Assembly (NCBI RefSeq): GCF_014217565.1
Contig: NZ_CP043661.1
Coordinates: forward strand, 5,456,001-5,520,000
Direction of reading: 5' to 3'
Length of the DNA stretch: 64,000 nt
From: Kribbella qitaiheensis
GTDB lineage: Bacteria; Actinomycetota; Actinomycetes; Propionibacteriales; Kribbellaceae
A program made the position numbers and the translations under genes. The notes below the pieces were generated by a model, which saw only the letters and a program-made list of their open reading frames with translations, ran no database searches and was not told the origin of the DNA. This document shows positions 29,706-38,594 of this stretch, piece by piece (within the stretch, counting starts at the first letter, position 1; each line of letters starts with the position of its first letter).

Positions 29706-31175
29706 GTGACGATCGTGGAGATGAATCAACCAGCCGCTGCCGCGCCTCCGGGCGGACCCAAGAGCCAAGGGGTCCCACCCGCCGGTCCGCACGCCCCGGG
29801 CCAGTACGCCGGTACGCCGGGCAGCAGCGCGCCTGGAACGAGCCAGCACGGCAGCAGCGCGCCGGAAGCGAGCCAGTACGGCGTACCACCTGGGAGTGGT
29901 TCCGGGCAGCAGGAAGTGCCTCCTGTGCGGCGGGCTTACCGCCGTGCCGATGGGCGGGTGGTGAGTGGTGTTGCCGGTGGGGTGGCGGACCACCTGGGTG
30001 TCTCCGACACGGTCGTCCGGCTGGTCTTCATCGCGATGACGGTGTTCGGCGGCTTCGGCGTACTGATCTATGCGGCCCTGTGGTTCCTGATGCCGCTGGC
30101 GGCTCCGACCGTACCGGCCGCACCCGGCCTCGCAGCGCACACCCGTGGCGGGCTGCGCTCGGATCAGCCGCCACCGATGACCGAGAGCAAGGCTCGCCGG
30201 CGGGAGAAGAACCGCGGCCAGATGATGGCCCTGGCCGTCGTCGGCGTCGGCCTGCTGCTGCTGCTGAACGTGGCCGGCCTCGGGATCGCCGGGAAGATGT
30301 TCTGGCCGCTCGTGTTCGCCGGGACCGGTCTGGCGCTGATCTGGCGGCAGGCGGATGAGGGGCAGAAGGCAGCCTGGACCAACAAGGCGCCCACGCTGGG
30401 CATGCTGTTCGGCAAGGGCGGCTGGAAGTCGATCGTCCGGATCGTCGTCGGGTTGGTGCTGCTCGGCACCGCGGTGACCGTCTTCCTGGTGCAGAACGGC
30501 CGGCTGTCGATGGTGGGCGACGTCCTGGTCGCACTGCTGCTCGCGGTGGTCGGCATCGGCGTGATCGCCGGACCGTGGGTGCACCGCCTGACCCGCGACC
30601 TGAACTCCGAGCGCAGCGAGCGCATCCGGTCGCAGGAGCGGGCCGACATGGCGGCTCACCTGCATGACTCGGTGCTGCAGACGCTGGCGCTGATCCAGAA
30701 GCAGGCGAACGACCCGCGAGCCGTAGTACGGCTTGCTCGGGCGCAGGAGCGGGACTTGCGGTCCTGGTTGTACGACGAGGACGACAAGACCGACCAGACC
30801 CTGGCAGGTGCGGCGAAACGGGCCGCTGCCGAGGTGGAGGACTCCCACGGCGTACCGGTCGAAGTGGTCACGGTCGGCGACTGCGACATGTCCGAAGGAC
30901 TCTCGGCGATGGTGCGCGCGGCAAGAGAATCGATGGTGAACGCCGCAAAACACTCCGGAGCTGACAAGATCGATGTATTCGTCGAGGTCGACGGGGACCG
31001 GGCCGAGATCTTCGTCCGGGATCGCGGCAAGGGCTTCGACACCGACGGGGTGCCCGAGGACCGGCTCGGTCTGCGGCACAGCGTGATGGGCAGGATGGAA
31101 CGGCACGGCGGCCGCGCAACGGTGCGGTCGAACCCGGAGACAGGCACCGAAGTGCGACTGGAGATGGACAGATGA
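29706..31175 (+). CDS. PspC-domain sensor histidine kinase (NarL-type partner)
   Basis: 489 aa. A Pro/Gln-rich N-terminus, then a PspC domain (about 78-135, RRADGRVVSGVAGGVADHLGV), several membrane helices (about 175-295), a HisKA_3-type dimerisation region with H320 in AHLHDSVLQTL, and an HATPase domain with N in ARESMVNAAKHSGA, DRGKGFDTDG and GLRHSVMGRM. Autophosphorylation at H320 and transfer to the adjacent response regulator are expected. GTG at 29706 or ATG at 29721 could start it. It overlaps the regulator gene by four bases (ATGA). Similar kinases sense cell-envelope stress. Confidence 0.92.
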   Translation: MTIVEMNQPAAAAPPGGPKSQGVPPAGPHAPGQYAGTPGSSAPGTSQHGSSAPEASQYGVPPGSGSGQQEVPPVRRAYRRADGRVVSGVAGGVADHLGVSDTVVRLVFIAMTVFGGFGVLIYAALWFLMPLAAPTVPAAPGLAAHTRGGLRSDQPPPMTESKARRREKNRGQMMALAVVGVGLLLLLNVAGLGIAGKMFWPLVFAGTGLALIWRQADEGQKAAWTNKAPTLGMLFGKGGWKSIVRIVVGLVLLGTAVTVFLVQNGRLSMVGDVLVALLLAVVGIGVIAGPWVHRLTRDLNSERSERIRSQERADMAAHLHDSVLQTLALIQKQANDPRAVVRLARAQERDLRSWLYDEDDKTDQTLAGAAKRAAAEVEDSHGVPVEVVTVGDCDMSEGLSAMVRAARESMVNAAKHSGADKIDVFVEVDGDRAEIFVRDRGKGFDTDGVPEDRLGLRHSVMGRMERHGGRATVRSNPETGTEVRLEMDR

Positions 31176-31813
31176 CACAGAGGCGAGTGGTGGTCATCGA
31201 CGACCACGACATGTTCCGGGCCGGTGTTCGCAGCGAGATCGGGTCCTCGGTCGACATCGTCGGCGAGGGTAACGACGTCGACAGCGCGGTGAAGGCGATC
31301 GTGGCGAACGAGCCCGACGTCGTCCTGCTCGACGTGCACCTGCCCGGCGGCGGTGGCACCGAGGTGATGAAGCAGGTGCACCAGCGGCACCCCGAGATCA
31401 AGTTCCTCGCGCTGTCGGTGTCTGACGCGGCCGAGGACGTGATCGGTGTGATCCGGGCCGGCGCGCGTGGGTATGTCACCAAGAACATCAGCGGCACCGA
31501 GTTGGTCGACGCGATCGGACGGGTCGCCGACGGTGACGCCGTGTTCTCGCCGCGGCTGGCGGGATTCGTCCTGGACGCGTTCTCCGGCGCGATCGACATC
31601 GCCTCGGTGGACGAGGACCTGGACCGGCTCTCGCAGCGTGAGCGCGAGGTGCTCCGGCTGATCGCGCGCGGCTACGCGTACAAGGAAGTGGCCCGCGAGC
31701 TCTTCATCTCGGTGAAGACGGTCGAGACCCACGTCTCCTCCGTACTGCGCAAGCTCCAGCTCTCCAACCGCCACGAACTCACCCGCTGGGCCACCGACCG
31801 CCGCCTGGTCTGA
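31172..31813 (+). CDS. LuxR/NarL-family response regulator
   Basis: 213 aa. Receiver domain with D54 in VVLLDVHLP as the phosphoacceptor, acidic D10/D11 and the Lys of GYVTKNISG. LuxR-type helix-turn-helix at about 145-205: LSQREREVLRLIARGYAYKEVARELFISVKTVETHVSSVL. It is the partner of the PspC kinase just upstream, with which it overlaps. Targets probably include the divergent PspC operon. A terminator-like hairpin follows. Confidence 0.95.
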   Translation: MTQRRVVVIDDHDMFRAGVRSEIGSSVDIVGEGNDVDSAVKAIVANEPDVVLLDVHLPGGGGTEVMKQVHQRHPEIKFLALSVSDAAEDVIGVIRAGARGYVTKNISGTELVDAIGRVADGDAVFSPRLAGFVLDAFSGAIDIASVDEDLDRLSQREREVLRLIARGYAYKEVARELFISVKTVETHVSSVLRKLQLSNRHELTRWATDRRLV

Positions 31814-31829
31814 CCTCGGCAACCGCCTT

Positions 31830-31857
31830 CCCGTCGCCGCTTGCCGGCGGCGGGTTT
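31830..31857 (+). terminator. Terminator of the kinase/response regulator operon
   Basis: CCCGTCGCCG and CGGCGGCGGG form a 10-bp stem with one G-T wobble around a short loop, directly followed by TTT. It lies 17 nt beyond the response regulator stop. Confidence 0.7.
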
Positions 31858-32047
31858 CGCGCGTGGCTCTTCCGGTGAGTGGAAGATGGGGGTTTGGCAC
31901 GCGGACCGTACGCCGGTGCTCGGGCTGGCGATGGCGCTCGGAGGGGCCGCGGCGGCCGTCTCATCGGTGGCGGGATCTGGACAGGGCACATCTTCGCCAC
32001 GCGACAGGAGCGCAGGGACCTTTGCCGCTGTTATACCGTCGATTGCT

Positions 32048-33370
32048 ATGGAGCGGAATCTCACTGCCGAACAGCTCGAACTCTTCGAGAAAGAGTTCGC
32101 GGCGCACCCGGCGTACCGGGTGATGCAGAACGCAGTCACCCAGACACCGATCGCTACGATCGCCCTCGACCGCCAGATCGTCACGAGTCTTGACCATTCG
32201 GTCTCGAATCTGCTCGACGACTGGAAGGTGACGAACCAGAAGAAGAGCGGCCGTTGCTGGCTGTTCGCCGGGCTGAACCTGCTCCGGGTCGGCGCCGCCG
32301 AGAAGCTCGGCGTCAAGGACTTCGAGTTCTCCCAGAACTACCTGCTGTTCTGGGACAAGTTCGAGCGGTCCAACTTCTTCCTCGAAGCGATGATCGAGAC
32401 CGGCGACCGCGACGTCGACGACCGGACGGTGGCGCACCTGCTGTCCGACCCGATCGGTGACGGCGGCCAGTGGAACATGTTCGTCGCGCTGGTCCGCAAG
32501 CACGGCCTGGTGCCGAAGTCGGCGATGCCGGAGACCGAGAGCTCCTCGTCGACCTCGCAGATGAACGACACGCTCCGCCAGTTGCTCCGCCAGGGCGCGC
32601 GCGATCTGCGCAAGCTCGACGGGGTCGAGGCGAAGCGGGCGCACAAGCAGGTGTTGCTGACCACGATCCACCGGGTGCTGAGCATCCACCTCGGTACGCC
32701 GCCGCAGAAGTTCCTGTGGCAGTGGAAAGACACCGACAAGGGCTTCCACCGCGACGGCTGGACCACCCCGGCCGAGTTCGCCGCGGCGTACGTGACGCTG
32801 CCGGTCGACGAGTACGTGTGCATCGTGCACGACCCGCGCGAGACCAGCCCGACCGGCAAGACCTTCACCGTCGACTTCCTCGGCAACGTGATCGACGCGC
32901 CGCCGGTGGTGTACCTGAACGTCGAGATCGACCTGATGAAACAGCTCACCCAGGCCGCGATCGTCGGCGGCGAGCCGGTCTGGTTCGGCTGCGACGTCGG
33001 CAAGCAGATGAACTCCGACCTCGGCTACTGGGACGCGAAGCTGTACGACTACGGGTCGATCTACGACACGGAGTTCTCGCTGAACAAGGCCGAGCGGCTG
33101 GTCCACCACGAGACGCTGATGACGCACGCGATGCTGTTCACCGGTGTCGACGTGCTCGACGGCAAGCCGCGCCGCTGGCGGGTCGAGAACAGCTGGGGTG
33201 ACGAGAAGGGCGAGAGCGGCTTCTGGACCATGAACGACTCGTGGTACGCCGAGCACGTCTTCGAGATCGCCGTCCGCCGTTCCGCCCTCCCGGCCGAACT
33301 CCAGGCCCGCCTCGACGACGCCCCGATCGTCCTCCCGGCCTGGGACCCGATGGGTGCCCTCGCCGACTGA
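32048..33370 (+). CDS. pepC: Aminopeptidase C / bleomycin hydrolase-type cysteine peptidase (C1B)
   Basis: 440 aa, right for the family. Catalytic C70 is in NQKKSGRCWLFAGLN with the oxyanion Gln two positions before KKSG; His is in LMTHAMLFTGVDV; Asn is in RVENSWGDEKGESG. Members form hexameric barrels in the cytoplasm and trim peptides from the N-terminus. The ATG at 32048 opens with MERNLTAEQLELFEKEF, the typical first helix; an upstream in-frame ATG region (31841 onward) has no family sequence. The C-terminus ends GALAD rather than the Lys typical of hexamer self-processing. Confidence 0.95.
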   Translation: MERNLTAEQLELFEKEFAAHPAYRVMQNAVTQTPIATIALDRQIVTSLDHSVSNLLDDWKVTNQKKSGRCWLFAGLNLLRVGAAEKLGVKDFEFSQNYLLFWDKFERSNFFLEAMIETGDRDVDDRTVAHLLSDPIGDGGQWNMFVALVRKHGLVPKSAMPETESSSSTSQMNDTLRQLLRQGARDLRKLDGVEAKRAHKQVLLTTIHRVLSIHLGTPPQKFLWQWKDTDKGFHRDGWTTPAEFAAAYVTLPVDEYVCIVHDPRETSPTGKTFTVDFLGNVIDAPPVVYLNVEIDLMKQLTQAAIVGGEPVWFGCDVGKQMNSDLGYWDAKLYDYGSIYDTEFSLNKAERLVHHETLMTHAMLFTGVDVLDGKPRRWRVENSWGDEKGESGFWTMNDSWYAEHVFEIAVRRSALPAELQARLDDAPIVLPAWDPMGALAD

Positions 33371-33445
33371 CAGCTGAGTGCTTGCGGGCCCGGCCGCCTG
33401 AAGAGGCCCGCCTTGCCGGTGATGGTGAGTGTTGGCGGTCCGCCT

Positions 33446-34189
33446 TCAGGACAAGGCGGCGCGGACCAGTTCGATGCCTTCCGCGCGGCGCTCGAGGGTC
33501 GGGAGGTGGCCGGCCCAGGGGAGTTCGACGTGGTCGACCTGCGGCAGCTGGGCGGCCAGGTGGGTCGCGCAGTGGTGGAAGTAGTCCAGGTCGTGCGTGC
33601 CGTGGAAGAGCTTCACCGGCATCGTCAGCACCTTCGGGTCGACCTCGTACTCCTCCTGGTCGAGGTCTCCGACCGCGAGCCCGACGTCGAAGGCGCGCTT
33701 CTGCATGATCCGCAGCAGCTCGTGGGCCTCGTCGTCAGCTTCGGGGCCCAACCAGGTCCGCACGTTGAGGTCCGTCGCGCCGTCGACGTCCCCGGCCTCC
33801 AGCAGACGATCCTCCTCCGCCCCGAACGCCCGCAGATCGTCGGTCCTCTCGACCCCGTCCATCGGCGGCGACATCAGCACCAGCCGCGTGAACCGCTCCG
33901 GCGCATGACTCGCCGCCTGCAGCACCACGTTCGCCCCGAACGACGCCGCGACCACCGCCGTCGTCTCCACCTGCAACTCGTCGAGCACGTCCAGCAGATC
34001 CTGCGCGTCGGAGTACTTCACCCCGGCCTCCACCGGCGTCTCCCCGAACCCGCGCAGATCCACCGTGATCACCCGATGATCCCGGCTGAGATCCGCCACC
34101 TGCTCCGCCCACATCCGCGAGTCCGCCACCCCCGCGTGCACCAGCAACACCTCAGGCTCGTCACCAACCACCCACCTAACAAGAGTCAT
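33446..34189 (-). CDS. Alpha/beta hydrolase
   Basis: 247 aa. Fold signatures: EVLLVHAGVADSRMW (oxyanion region, HAG instead of HGG), VITVDLRGFGET, nucleophile elbow VVAASFGANVVLQ with Ser in A-S-F-G, the acid in LFHGTHDLDYF and the catalytic His in LPWAGHLPTLERR. The elbow has Ala instead of Gly at the first position (AxSxG). Substrate unknown. The ATG at 34189 (MTLVRWVVG) begins with the first strand and has GGTCAGGGTC upstream. Confidence 0.88.
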   Translation of the reverse strand: MTLVRWVVGDEPEVLLVHAGVADSRMWAEQVADLSRDHRVITVDLRGFGETPVEAGVKYSDAQDLLDVLDELQVETTAVVAASFGANVVLQAASHAPERFTRLVLMSPPMDGVERTDDLRAFGAEEDRLLEAGDVDGATDLNVRTWLGPEADDEAHELLRIMQKRAFDVGLAVGDLDQEEYEVDPKVLTMPVKLFHGTHDLDYFHHCATHLAAQLPQVDHVELPWAGHLPTLERRAEGIELVRAALS

Positions 34190-34231
34190 GCCCCAGACCC
34201 TGACCCCCTCCACCCCGCCCGGCAACTGTTT

Positions 34232-34969
34232 TTAGGGGTGGTGGCGGCCGGGGGTGGTGGTGAAGGTTTGTTTGTAGGTGTCTATGAAGGCGCTGGGGGT
34301 GGACCAGCCGCAGAGGTGGGCGACTGTGGTGACGGGGTGGCCTTCGGCGAGGAGGACGAGGGCGTGGTGGAGGCGGAGTTGGGTGCGCCATTGGGGGAAG
34401 GTCATGGCGAACTCGGCGCGGAACAGGCGGGAGAGGGTGCGTTCGCTGGCGCCTACCGCGGAGCCGAGGGCTGCTAGGGGGCGGCTGTCGGCGGGGGTGC
34501 GGTCGAGGATTGCGCACAGCGCCGCCAGGCGGGTGTCCTGGGCGGCGGGGAGGCGTAGGGCGGCCTGTTGCGTGGATAGCTTTAGCTGGTCGAGCAGTAC
34601 TGCGCGGAGGCGTCGCCGTTCGGCGCTGTCGTCGGCAGGGTCGTCTGTGTAGGCGATGATCAGCTCACGGAGCAAGGGATGGACGGACAGTACTGCGGGC
34701 GTCGCAAGACCTAGCGGGTTGACCGGAAGTCCTACGAGGTGGAGTGCCGTGTCGCCGTAGGCGCGGTGCTCGTGCGGCGTGCGGGCGGGAATCCAGATCG
34801 CGCGGGTGGCCGGTCCGACCCAGGTGCCTTGCTTCGTGGCGACAGAGACGACTCCGGCGGCCGCGTAGACGATCTGGTGGTCGTCGTGGACATGCAGGTC
34901 GATCCGCTCGCCACCGGCCAGTTGGCGGAGAACGGTCGGCGCTTGAGGTTGCTGGCGGATTCCCGACAT
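34232..34969 (-). CDS. AraC-family regulator with cupin sensor domain
   Basis: 245 aa. Cupin domain at the N-terminus (LHVHDDHQIVYAAAGVVSV and IPARTPHEHRAYG), AraC helix-turn-helix at the C-terminus (LAALGSAVGASERTLSRLF and TTVAHLCGWSTPSAFIDTY). It is divergent from the MFS exporter gene 55 bp away. This pair (a cupin-AraC repressor/activator and an exporter) is common and suggests induction of the exporter by its substrate. Confidence 0.88.
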   Translation of the reverse strand: MSGIRQQPQAPTVLRQLAGGERIDLHVHDDHQIVYAAAGVVSVATKQGTWVGPATRAIWIPARTPHEHRAYGDTALHLVGLPVNPLGLATPAVLSVHPLLRELIIAYTDDPADDSAERRRLRAVLLDQLKLSTQQAALRLPAAQDTRLAALCAILDRTPADSRPLAALGSAVGASERTLSRLFRAEFAMTFPQWRTQLRLHHALVLLAEGHPVTTVAHLCGWSTPSAFIDTYKQTFTTTPGRHHP

Positions 34970-35024
34970 ATGTTGTCAGATTAACGGAAGTCAGCCAGGG
35001 CCAGCAGGTTGCAGGCTGTTACGT

Positions 35025-36170
35025 ATGGCGAAGCGCAACGCGACCCTGGTGATGGCGGTCGGTCACTCCAGCGTCGACTTCTACCAGGGGCTGATCCCTG
35101 TCCTGGTCCCGTTCCTGGTGCTCGACCGGGGCCTCGGCTACTCGGCCGTGTCGATCGTCGTCCTTGCGGGGACCGTGGCGTCGGCCGCGACGCAGCCGGC
35201 GTTCGGCTGGTTGGTGGACCGTCGCACGCTTCCCTGGATCCTCCCGGTGAGCATGCTGGCCTGCGCTGGCGGCGTAGTCCTGCTGGGCGCGTCCACGTCC
35301 TTCGGTATGACGCTAGTGGCGGCTGCGCTCGTCGGGTTGGGCGTAGCGGCGTACCACCCGTCTGCGGCGCGCATCGCGCGTACGGTGACGGGCGGCGGTC
35401 ATCGGGAGATGAGCTGGTTCTCCCTGGGTGGCAACGCGGGCTTCGTACTGGCTCCGCTCGTCGCAGGACCAGTCCTGTCGGAGCTAGGCCTGCAAGCGAC
35501 CGGTTGGCTCGCAGTACCAGCTCTGGTTGGTATAGCGGTGACAGTGCCCGTTCTGTCGAAGTACAAGCCGGCGACAGCGACTCGCTCGACAGCAGCAGGC
35601 ACTGACGACTGGGCTGCGTTCGGGCAGCTGACAGCGATCGTCGTACTACGTTCGATCGCCTACCTCGGCCTGGCGGGCTTCGTTGGCCTGTACGCCGTAC
35701 AGCGCGTCGGTGGTGGAGGTAGAGCCGCGACGGCAGCCGTGTTCGCCTTGTACGTGGGGGCTGCCGTCGGCACCGTACTGGGCGGCCGCTTCGCCGAGCG
35801 GTGGGGTCGGCTCCCCGTAGTACGGGCTGGTTATCTTGCGACAACCCTCCTGCTGCCTGTGCTTGTCCTCGTGCCAGGGCCTTCGCTGTACGTCGTGATC
35901 GCGCTGGTCGGGACCGCGCTGTCAGTGCCGTTCTCGTTGCACATCACGCTCGGGCAGGACATGTTGCCGACCCGGCCCGGTACCGCCAGTGGAGTCACTC
36001 TCGGGCTGGCGGTCTCGGCGGGTGGACTGTTCGCGCCGCTGATCGGGGCGGTCGTCGATCACACGTCACTGCGGGCAGGACTCGCAATGCTCGTGGTGTT
36101 CGTCCTGGCCGCTTGGTTGATCAGCTTGCGACTAGCGTTCCGTAGTACTGGCCTCAGCCGAGGCGGATAA
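35025..36170 (+). CDS. MFS transporter, fosmidomycin-resistance (Fsr) type
   Basis: 381 aa with about 12 membrane helices. The start MAVGHSSVDFYQGLIPVLVP and the conserved GLGVAAYHPSAARIA and SWFSLGGNAGFVLAPLV are features of the Fsr branch of the major facilitator family, drug/proton antiporters. Drug range cannot be predicted. ATG at 35025 lies 55 bp from the divergent AraC-type regulator. The 3' end overlaps the convergent deacetylase gene by 17 bp. Confidence 0.88.
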   Translation: MAKRNATLVMAVGHSSVDFYQGLIPVLVPFLVLDRGLGYSAVSIVVLAGTVASAATQPAFGWLVDRRTLPWILPVSMLACAGGVVLLGASTSFGMTLVAAALVGLGVAAYHPSAARIARTVTGGGHREMSWFSLGGNAGFVLAPLVAGPVLSELGLQATGWLAVPALVGIAVTVPVLSKYKPATATRSTAAGTDDWAAFGQLTAIVVLRSIAYLGLAGFVGLYAVQRVGGGGRAATAAVFALYVGAAVGTVLGGRFAERWGRLPVVRAGYLATTLLLPVLVLVPGPSLYVVIALVGTALSVPFSLHITLGQDMLPTRPGTASGVTLGLAVSAGGLFAPLIGAVVDHTSLRAGLAMLVVFVLAAWLISLRLAFRSTGLSRGG

Positions 36171-36891
36171 CGGCGAAGCCCTCCGCGAGGTGGCCTTCGG
36201 GAAAGCCTGCCTGCGCGGCGTTCTGGCCGTTCCAGGCCCTGATCCGGTCCGGCATGTTGTCCGGATCGGGGTGCTGGCTGACGTGCGACAGGATCGCCTT
36301 GACCTTGGCGTCGAAGGTGTCGGTGATGTCGACGTAGTGGTTCTGCTCGGGATGGGCCTGCAGCCAGAGTTCGCCGACGGTCCACGCCTCCAGGCCTTCG
36401 CTGATCAGCTCGGGGAACGCGTACGGGTTGCCCACGGCCGGGAAGAAGGCGCGCGTCGTCGCTTCGCCCGCGGCCATGTGATCCGGGTGCGACGCGGGCA
36501 TCCGGGCCCAGTTCCGCTCGGGGGACGAGGTGACGAGCCGCTGCGGCCGGACCTTACGGACCACCCGCACGATGTCCCGGATCAGGTCCAGCGTCGGCTC
36601 GACCTGCCCGTCCTGATAGCCGAGGAAATGCAGGTCCTTCACGCCGACGTGCCCGGCCGCGGTCGACTGCTCCGCGCGGCGTACCGCGGGCATCTCGGCG
36701 CGATCGCGGTCCGGCTCGAAGCCGCCGGCCTGGCCGTCGGTCACCAGGCAGTAGCTCACCTCGATGCCGGCCCGGGTCCAGCCGGCGATCGTGCCGGCGG
36801 CGCCGAAGTCGACGTCGTCGGGATGGGCGACGACGACCAGGACGCGCTCGATCTCTTCGTCAGGGCGGGGATTTCCGGCAGGCAGGCTCAC
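36154..36891 (-). CDS. PIG-L family deacetylase
   Basis: 245 aa. The zinc/catalytic motif AHPDD is at residues 22-26 and the second ligand is in ASHPDHMAAGEA. The family includes MshB and Mca of mycothiol metabolism and GlcNAc-PI deacetylases. The sequence TDGQAGGFEPDRDRAEMPAVRRAEQ resembles the LmbE group generally. Which N-acetyl substrate it acts on is open. ATG at 36891. Confidence 0.88.
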   Translation of the reverse strand: MSLPAGNPRPDEEIERVLVVVAHPDDVDFGAAGTIAGWTRAGIEVSYCLVTDGQAGGFEPDRDRAEMPAVRRAEQSTAAGHVGVKDLHFLGYQDGQVEPTLDLIRDIVRVVRKVRPQRLVTSSPERNWARMPASHPDHMAAGEATTRAFFPAVGNPYAFPELISEGLEAWTVGELWLQAHPEQNHYVDITDTFDAKVKAILSHVSQHPDPDNMPDRIRAWNGQNAAQAGFPEGHLAEGFAVIRLG

Positions 36892-36947
36892 ACCGCGACC
36901 CTAACCGGCGCGCTCAGCTGCCGATCGCCTCGGTCCCGAAGACGCTC

Positions 36948-37574
36948 TCAGCCGCTGATCGCTTCGGCGCCGAAGACAGGAAGGCCCGGACGAAACTGGA
37001 TCACGGCATCGACGACGCCGTACTCGCGGGCCGCCTCGGCGGTGAGTACGTGGTCGCGATCGGTGTCGTGCCGCAACTGCTCGATGGACTGCCCGGTGTG
37101 CGATGCCAAGATCTTCTCGAGCTGGCTACGAACCCGGACCAGTTCGTCGGCCTGCAGGATGAGATCCGGGATCGTGCCCTGGCCGCGACCAGCAGGCTGG
37201 TGCAGAACCACTCGCGCGTGGGGCAGGATCGCGCGCTTGCCCGCCGTACCGGCTGCCAGCAGTACTGCGCCCGCCGAGATCGCCTGGCCGACGCAGACCG
37301 TCGCGATCGGCGTACGGATGAACTGCATCGTGTCGTAGATCGCGAGCATGGCGGACATGTCGCCGCCCTCGCAGTTGATGTAGAGCTCGATCTCCTGATC
37401 GGGCTTGTCCGCCGCCAGGTGCAGGAGTTGCGCGATCAGCGCGTTCGCGACGCCGGCGTCGATCGCAGTACCGAGGTAGATGATCCGCTCGGACAGCAGA
37501 TGCGAGTAGACGTCCATGATGCGCTCGCCGCGCGGGCTCTGGGTGATGACGTTGGGGATCGTGTAGCTGCTCAT
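36948..37574 (-). CDS. clpP: ATP-dependent Clp protease proteolytic subunit (second type)
   Basis: 208 aa. Catalytic Ser100 in VGQAISAGAVLL, His125 in VVLHQPAGRGQG, and the Asp in RHDTDRDHVLTAEAA. The processing start and the helix YSHLLSERIIYLG are typical ClpP. The gene overlaps its upstream neighbour, also a clpP, by ATGA. This two-gene arrangement without tig or clpX beside it looks like an accessory clpP pair, as clpP3/clpP4 of Streptomyces, which come into use when the main pair is absent. Confidence 0.93.
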   Translation of the reverse strand: MSSYTIPNVITQSPRGERIMDVYSHLLSERIIYLGTAIDAGVANALIAQLLHLAADKPDQEIELYINCEGGDMSAMLAIYDTMQFIRTPIATVCVGQAISAGAVLLAAGTAGKRAILPHARVVLHQPAGRGQGTIPDLILQADELVRVRSQLEKILASHTGQSIEQLRHDTDRDHVLTAEAAREYGVVDAVIQFRPGLPVFGAEAISG

Positions 37575-38179
37575 CGGGTCGCTCCGAGTTTCTGGTGCTG
37601 GAGGGGCATCACTTGGTCGAACGATTCGACGATGTGGTCGATGAAGCCGTACTCGAGTGCTTGCGGCGCGGTGTACCAGTGGTCGTGCAGCGAGTCCTCG
37701 TACACGGTCTCGAGTGGCTGGCCGGTGTCCTCGGCGATCAGCGCGAGCACGGTGTCGCGGATATGGCGCAGGTCGTTGGCCTGGATCTCGATCTCCACCG
37801 CCGATCCGCCGATGCCGGACGAACCCTGGTGCATCAGGACGCGAGCGTGCCGTAGCGCGAAGCGCTTGCCCGGCGTACCGGCGGACAGCAGGAACTGGCC
37901 CGCGCTGCAGGCGAGGCCGAGCGCGAGCGTGGAGACGTCGCACGGGACGAGCCGCATCACATCGCGGATCGCGAGCATCGACGGCACCGAACCGCCGAGC
38001 GAATGGATCCACAACGCCACATCGGTGCTGGGATCCTCGGCGGCGAGGGTGAGGATCTGGGTCGCGAGCAAGGTGCCGTTGTCGTCGGTCAATTGACCAT
38101 CGAGCACGACGATCCGCTGCCGCAACAGCTGTTGTCTGGACTCATTGCTGAACATCGGAGCTTTGGCTTCATCGGACAT
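37571..38179 (-). CDS. clpP: ATP-dependent Clp protease proteolytic subunit, divergent paralogue
   Basis: 202 aa from the ATG at 38179 (MSDEAKAPMF); a GTG at 38188 is the alternative. Ser is in LGLACSAGQFLLSAG and His in VLMHQGSSGIGGSA; the third acid lies in YEDSLHDHWYTAPQAL, where the normal DxxRD spacing is altered. Together with its downstream partner it likely forms mixed tetradecamers. The GGTGG sequence before 38179 is the best ribosome site. Upstream is a 73-bp tandem duplication. Confidence 0.88.
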   Translation of the reverse strand: MSDEAKAPMFSNESRQQLLRQRIVVLDGQLTDDNGTLLATQILTLAAEDPSTDVALWIHSLGGSVPSMLAIRDVMRLVPCDVSTLALGLACSAGQFLLSAGTPGKRFALRHARVLMHQGSSGIGGSAVEIEIQANDLRHIRDTVLALIAEDTGQPLETVYEDSLHDHWYTAPQALEYGFIDHIVESFDQVMPLQHQKLGATR

Positions 38180-38281
38180 GTCATCCACCCTGACCGGCCG
38201 CAGCCCCGCACCCCACCCTTTCTGCTCCTAGCAGCTCTGCTCTCAGCCAACCCCCCCCGCCACGCCGGCCCACACCCCCGC

Positions 38282-38427
38282 CCGGTCGCCACGCGCTTCG
38301 CCCAAACGCGGTGCTTGCCTCCTCCTGTCGGGGTTACCCCACCCGCATGCCAATCCGGTCGCCACGCGCTTCGCCCAAACGCGGTGCTTGCCTCCTCCTG
38401 TCGGGGTTACCCCACCCGCATGCCAAT
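38282..38427. repeat. Exact 73-bp tandem duplication upstream of the clpP pair
   Basis: Bases 38282-38354 are repeated identically at 38355-38427. Each copy begins CCGGTCGCCACGCGCTTCGC and ends with GGGGTTACCCCACCC and GCATGCCAAT. Just after the second copy, GTAACCCC (38431 on) is the reverse complement of GGGGTTAC, and AACCCCCACACC occurs twice. The identical copies indicate a recent duplication. It lies in the 415-bp gap between the clpP pair and the helicase gene, otherwise without genes. Confidence 0.9.
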
Positions 38428-38594
38428 GAGGTAACCCCCACACCGGGAGCGAACCCCCACACCAATGGGTTAAGCCCACCCCGGAACTCGGATGGCGCCG
38501 GCCGACGGGGTGCTCACGTGTCGAGCGGCGAACGTGGGGGTGGTTTTGGTGGGCGTACGCGGACTGTCCGTGGGAGCGCCTAAGGTGGTGGGCG

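Noticed and set aside
32461-33256. Antisense and alternate-frame open frames within pepC
   Set aside because: Typical high-GC shadows; the pepC frame has catalytic Cys, His and Asn.
38282-38427. Two-unit CRISPR array
   Set aside because: The 73-bp unit is a direct head-to-tail duplication without spacers and only two copies.
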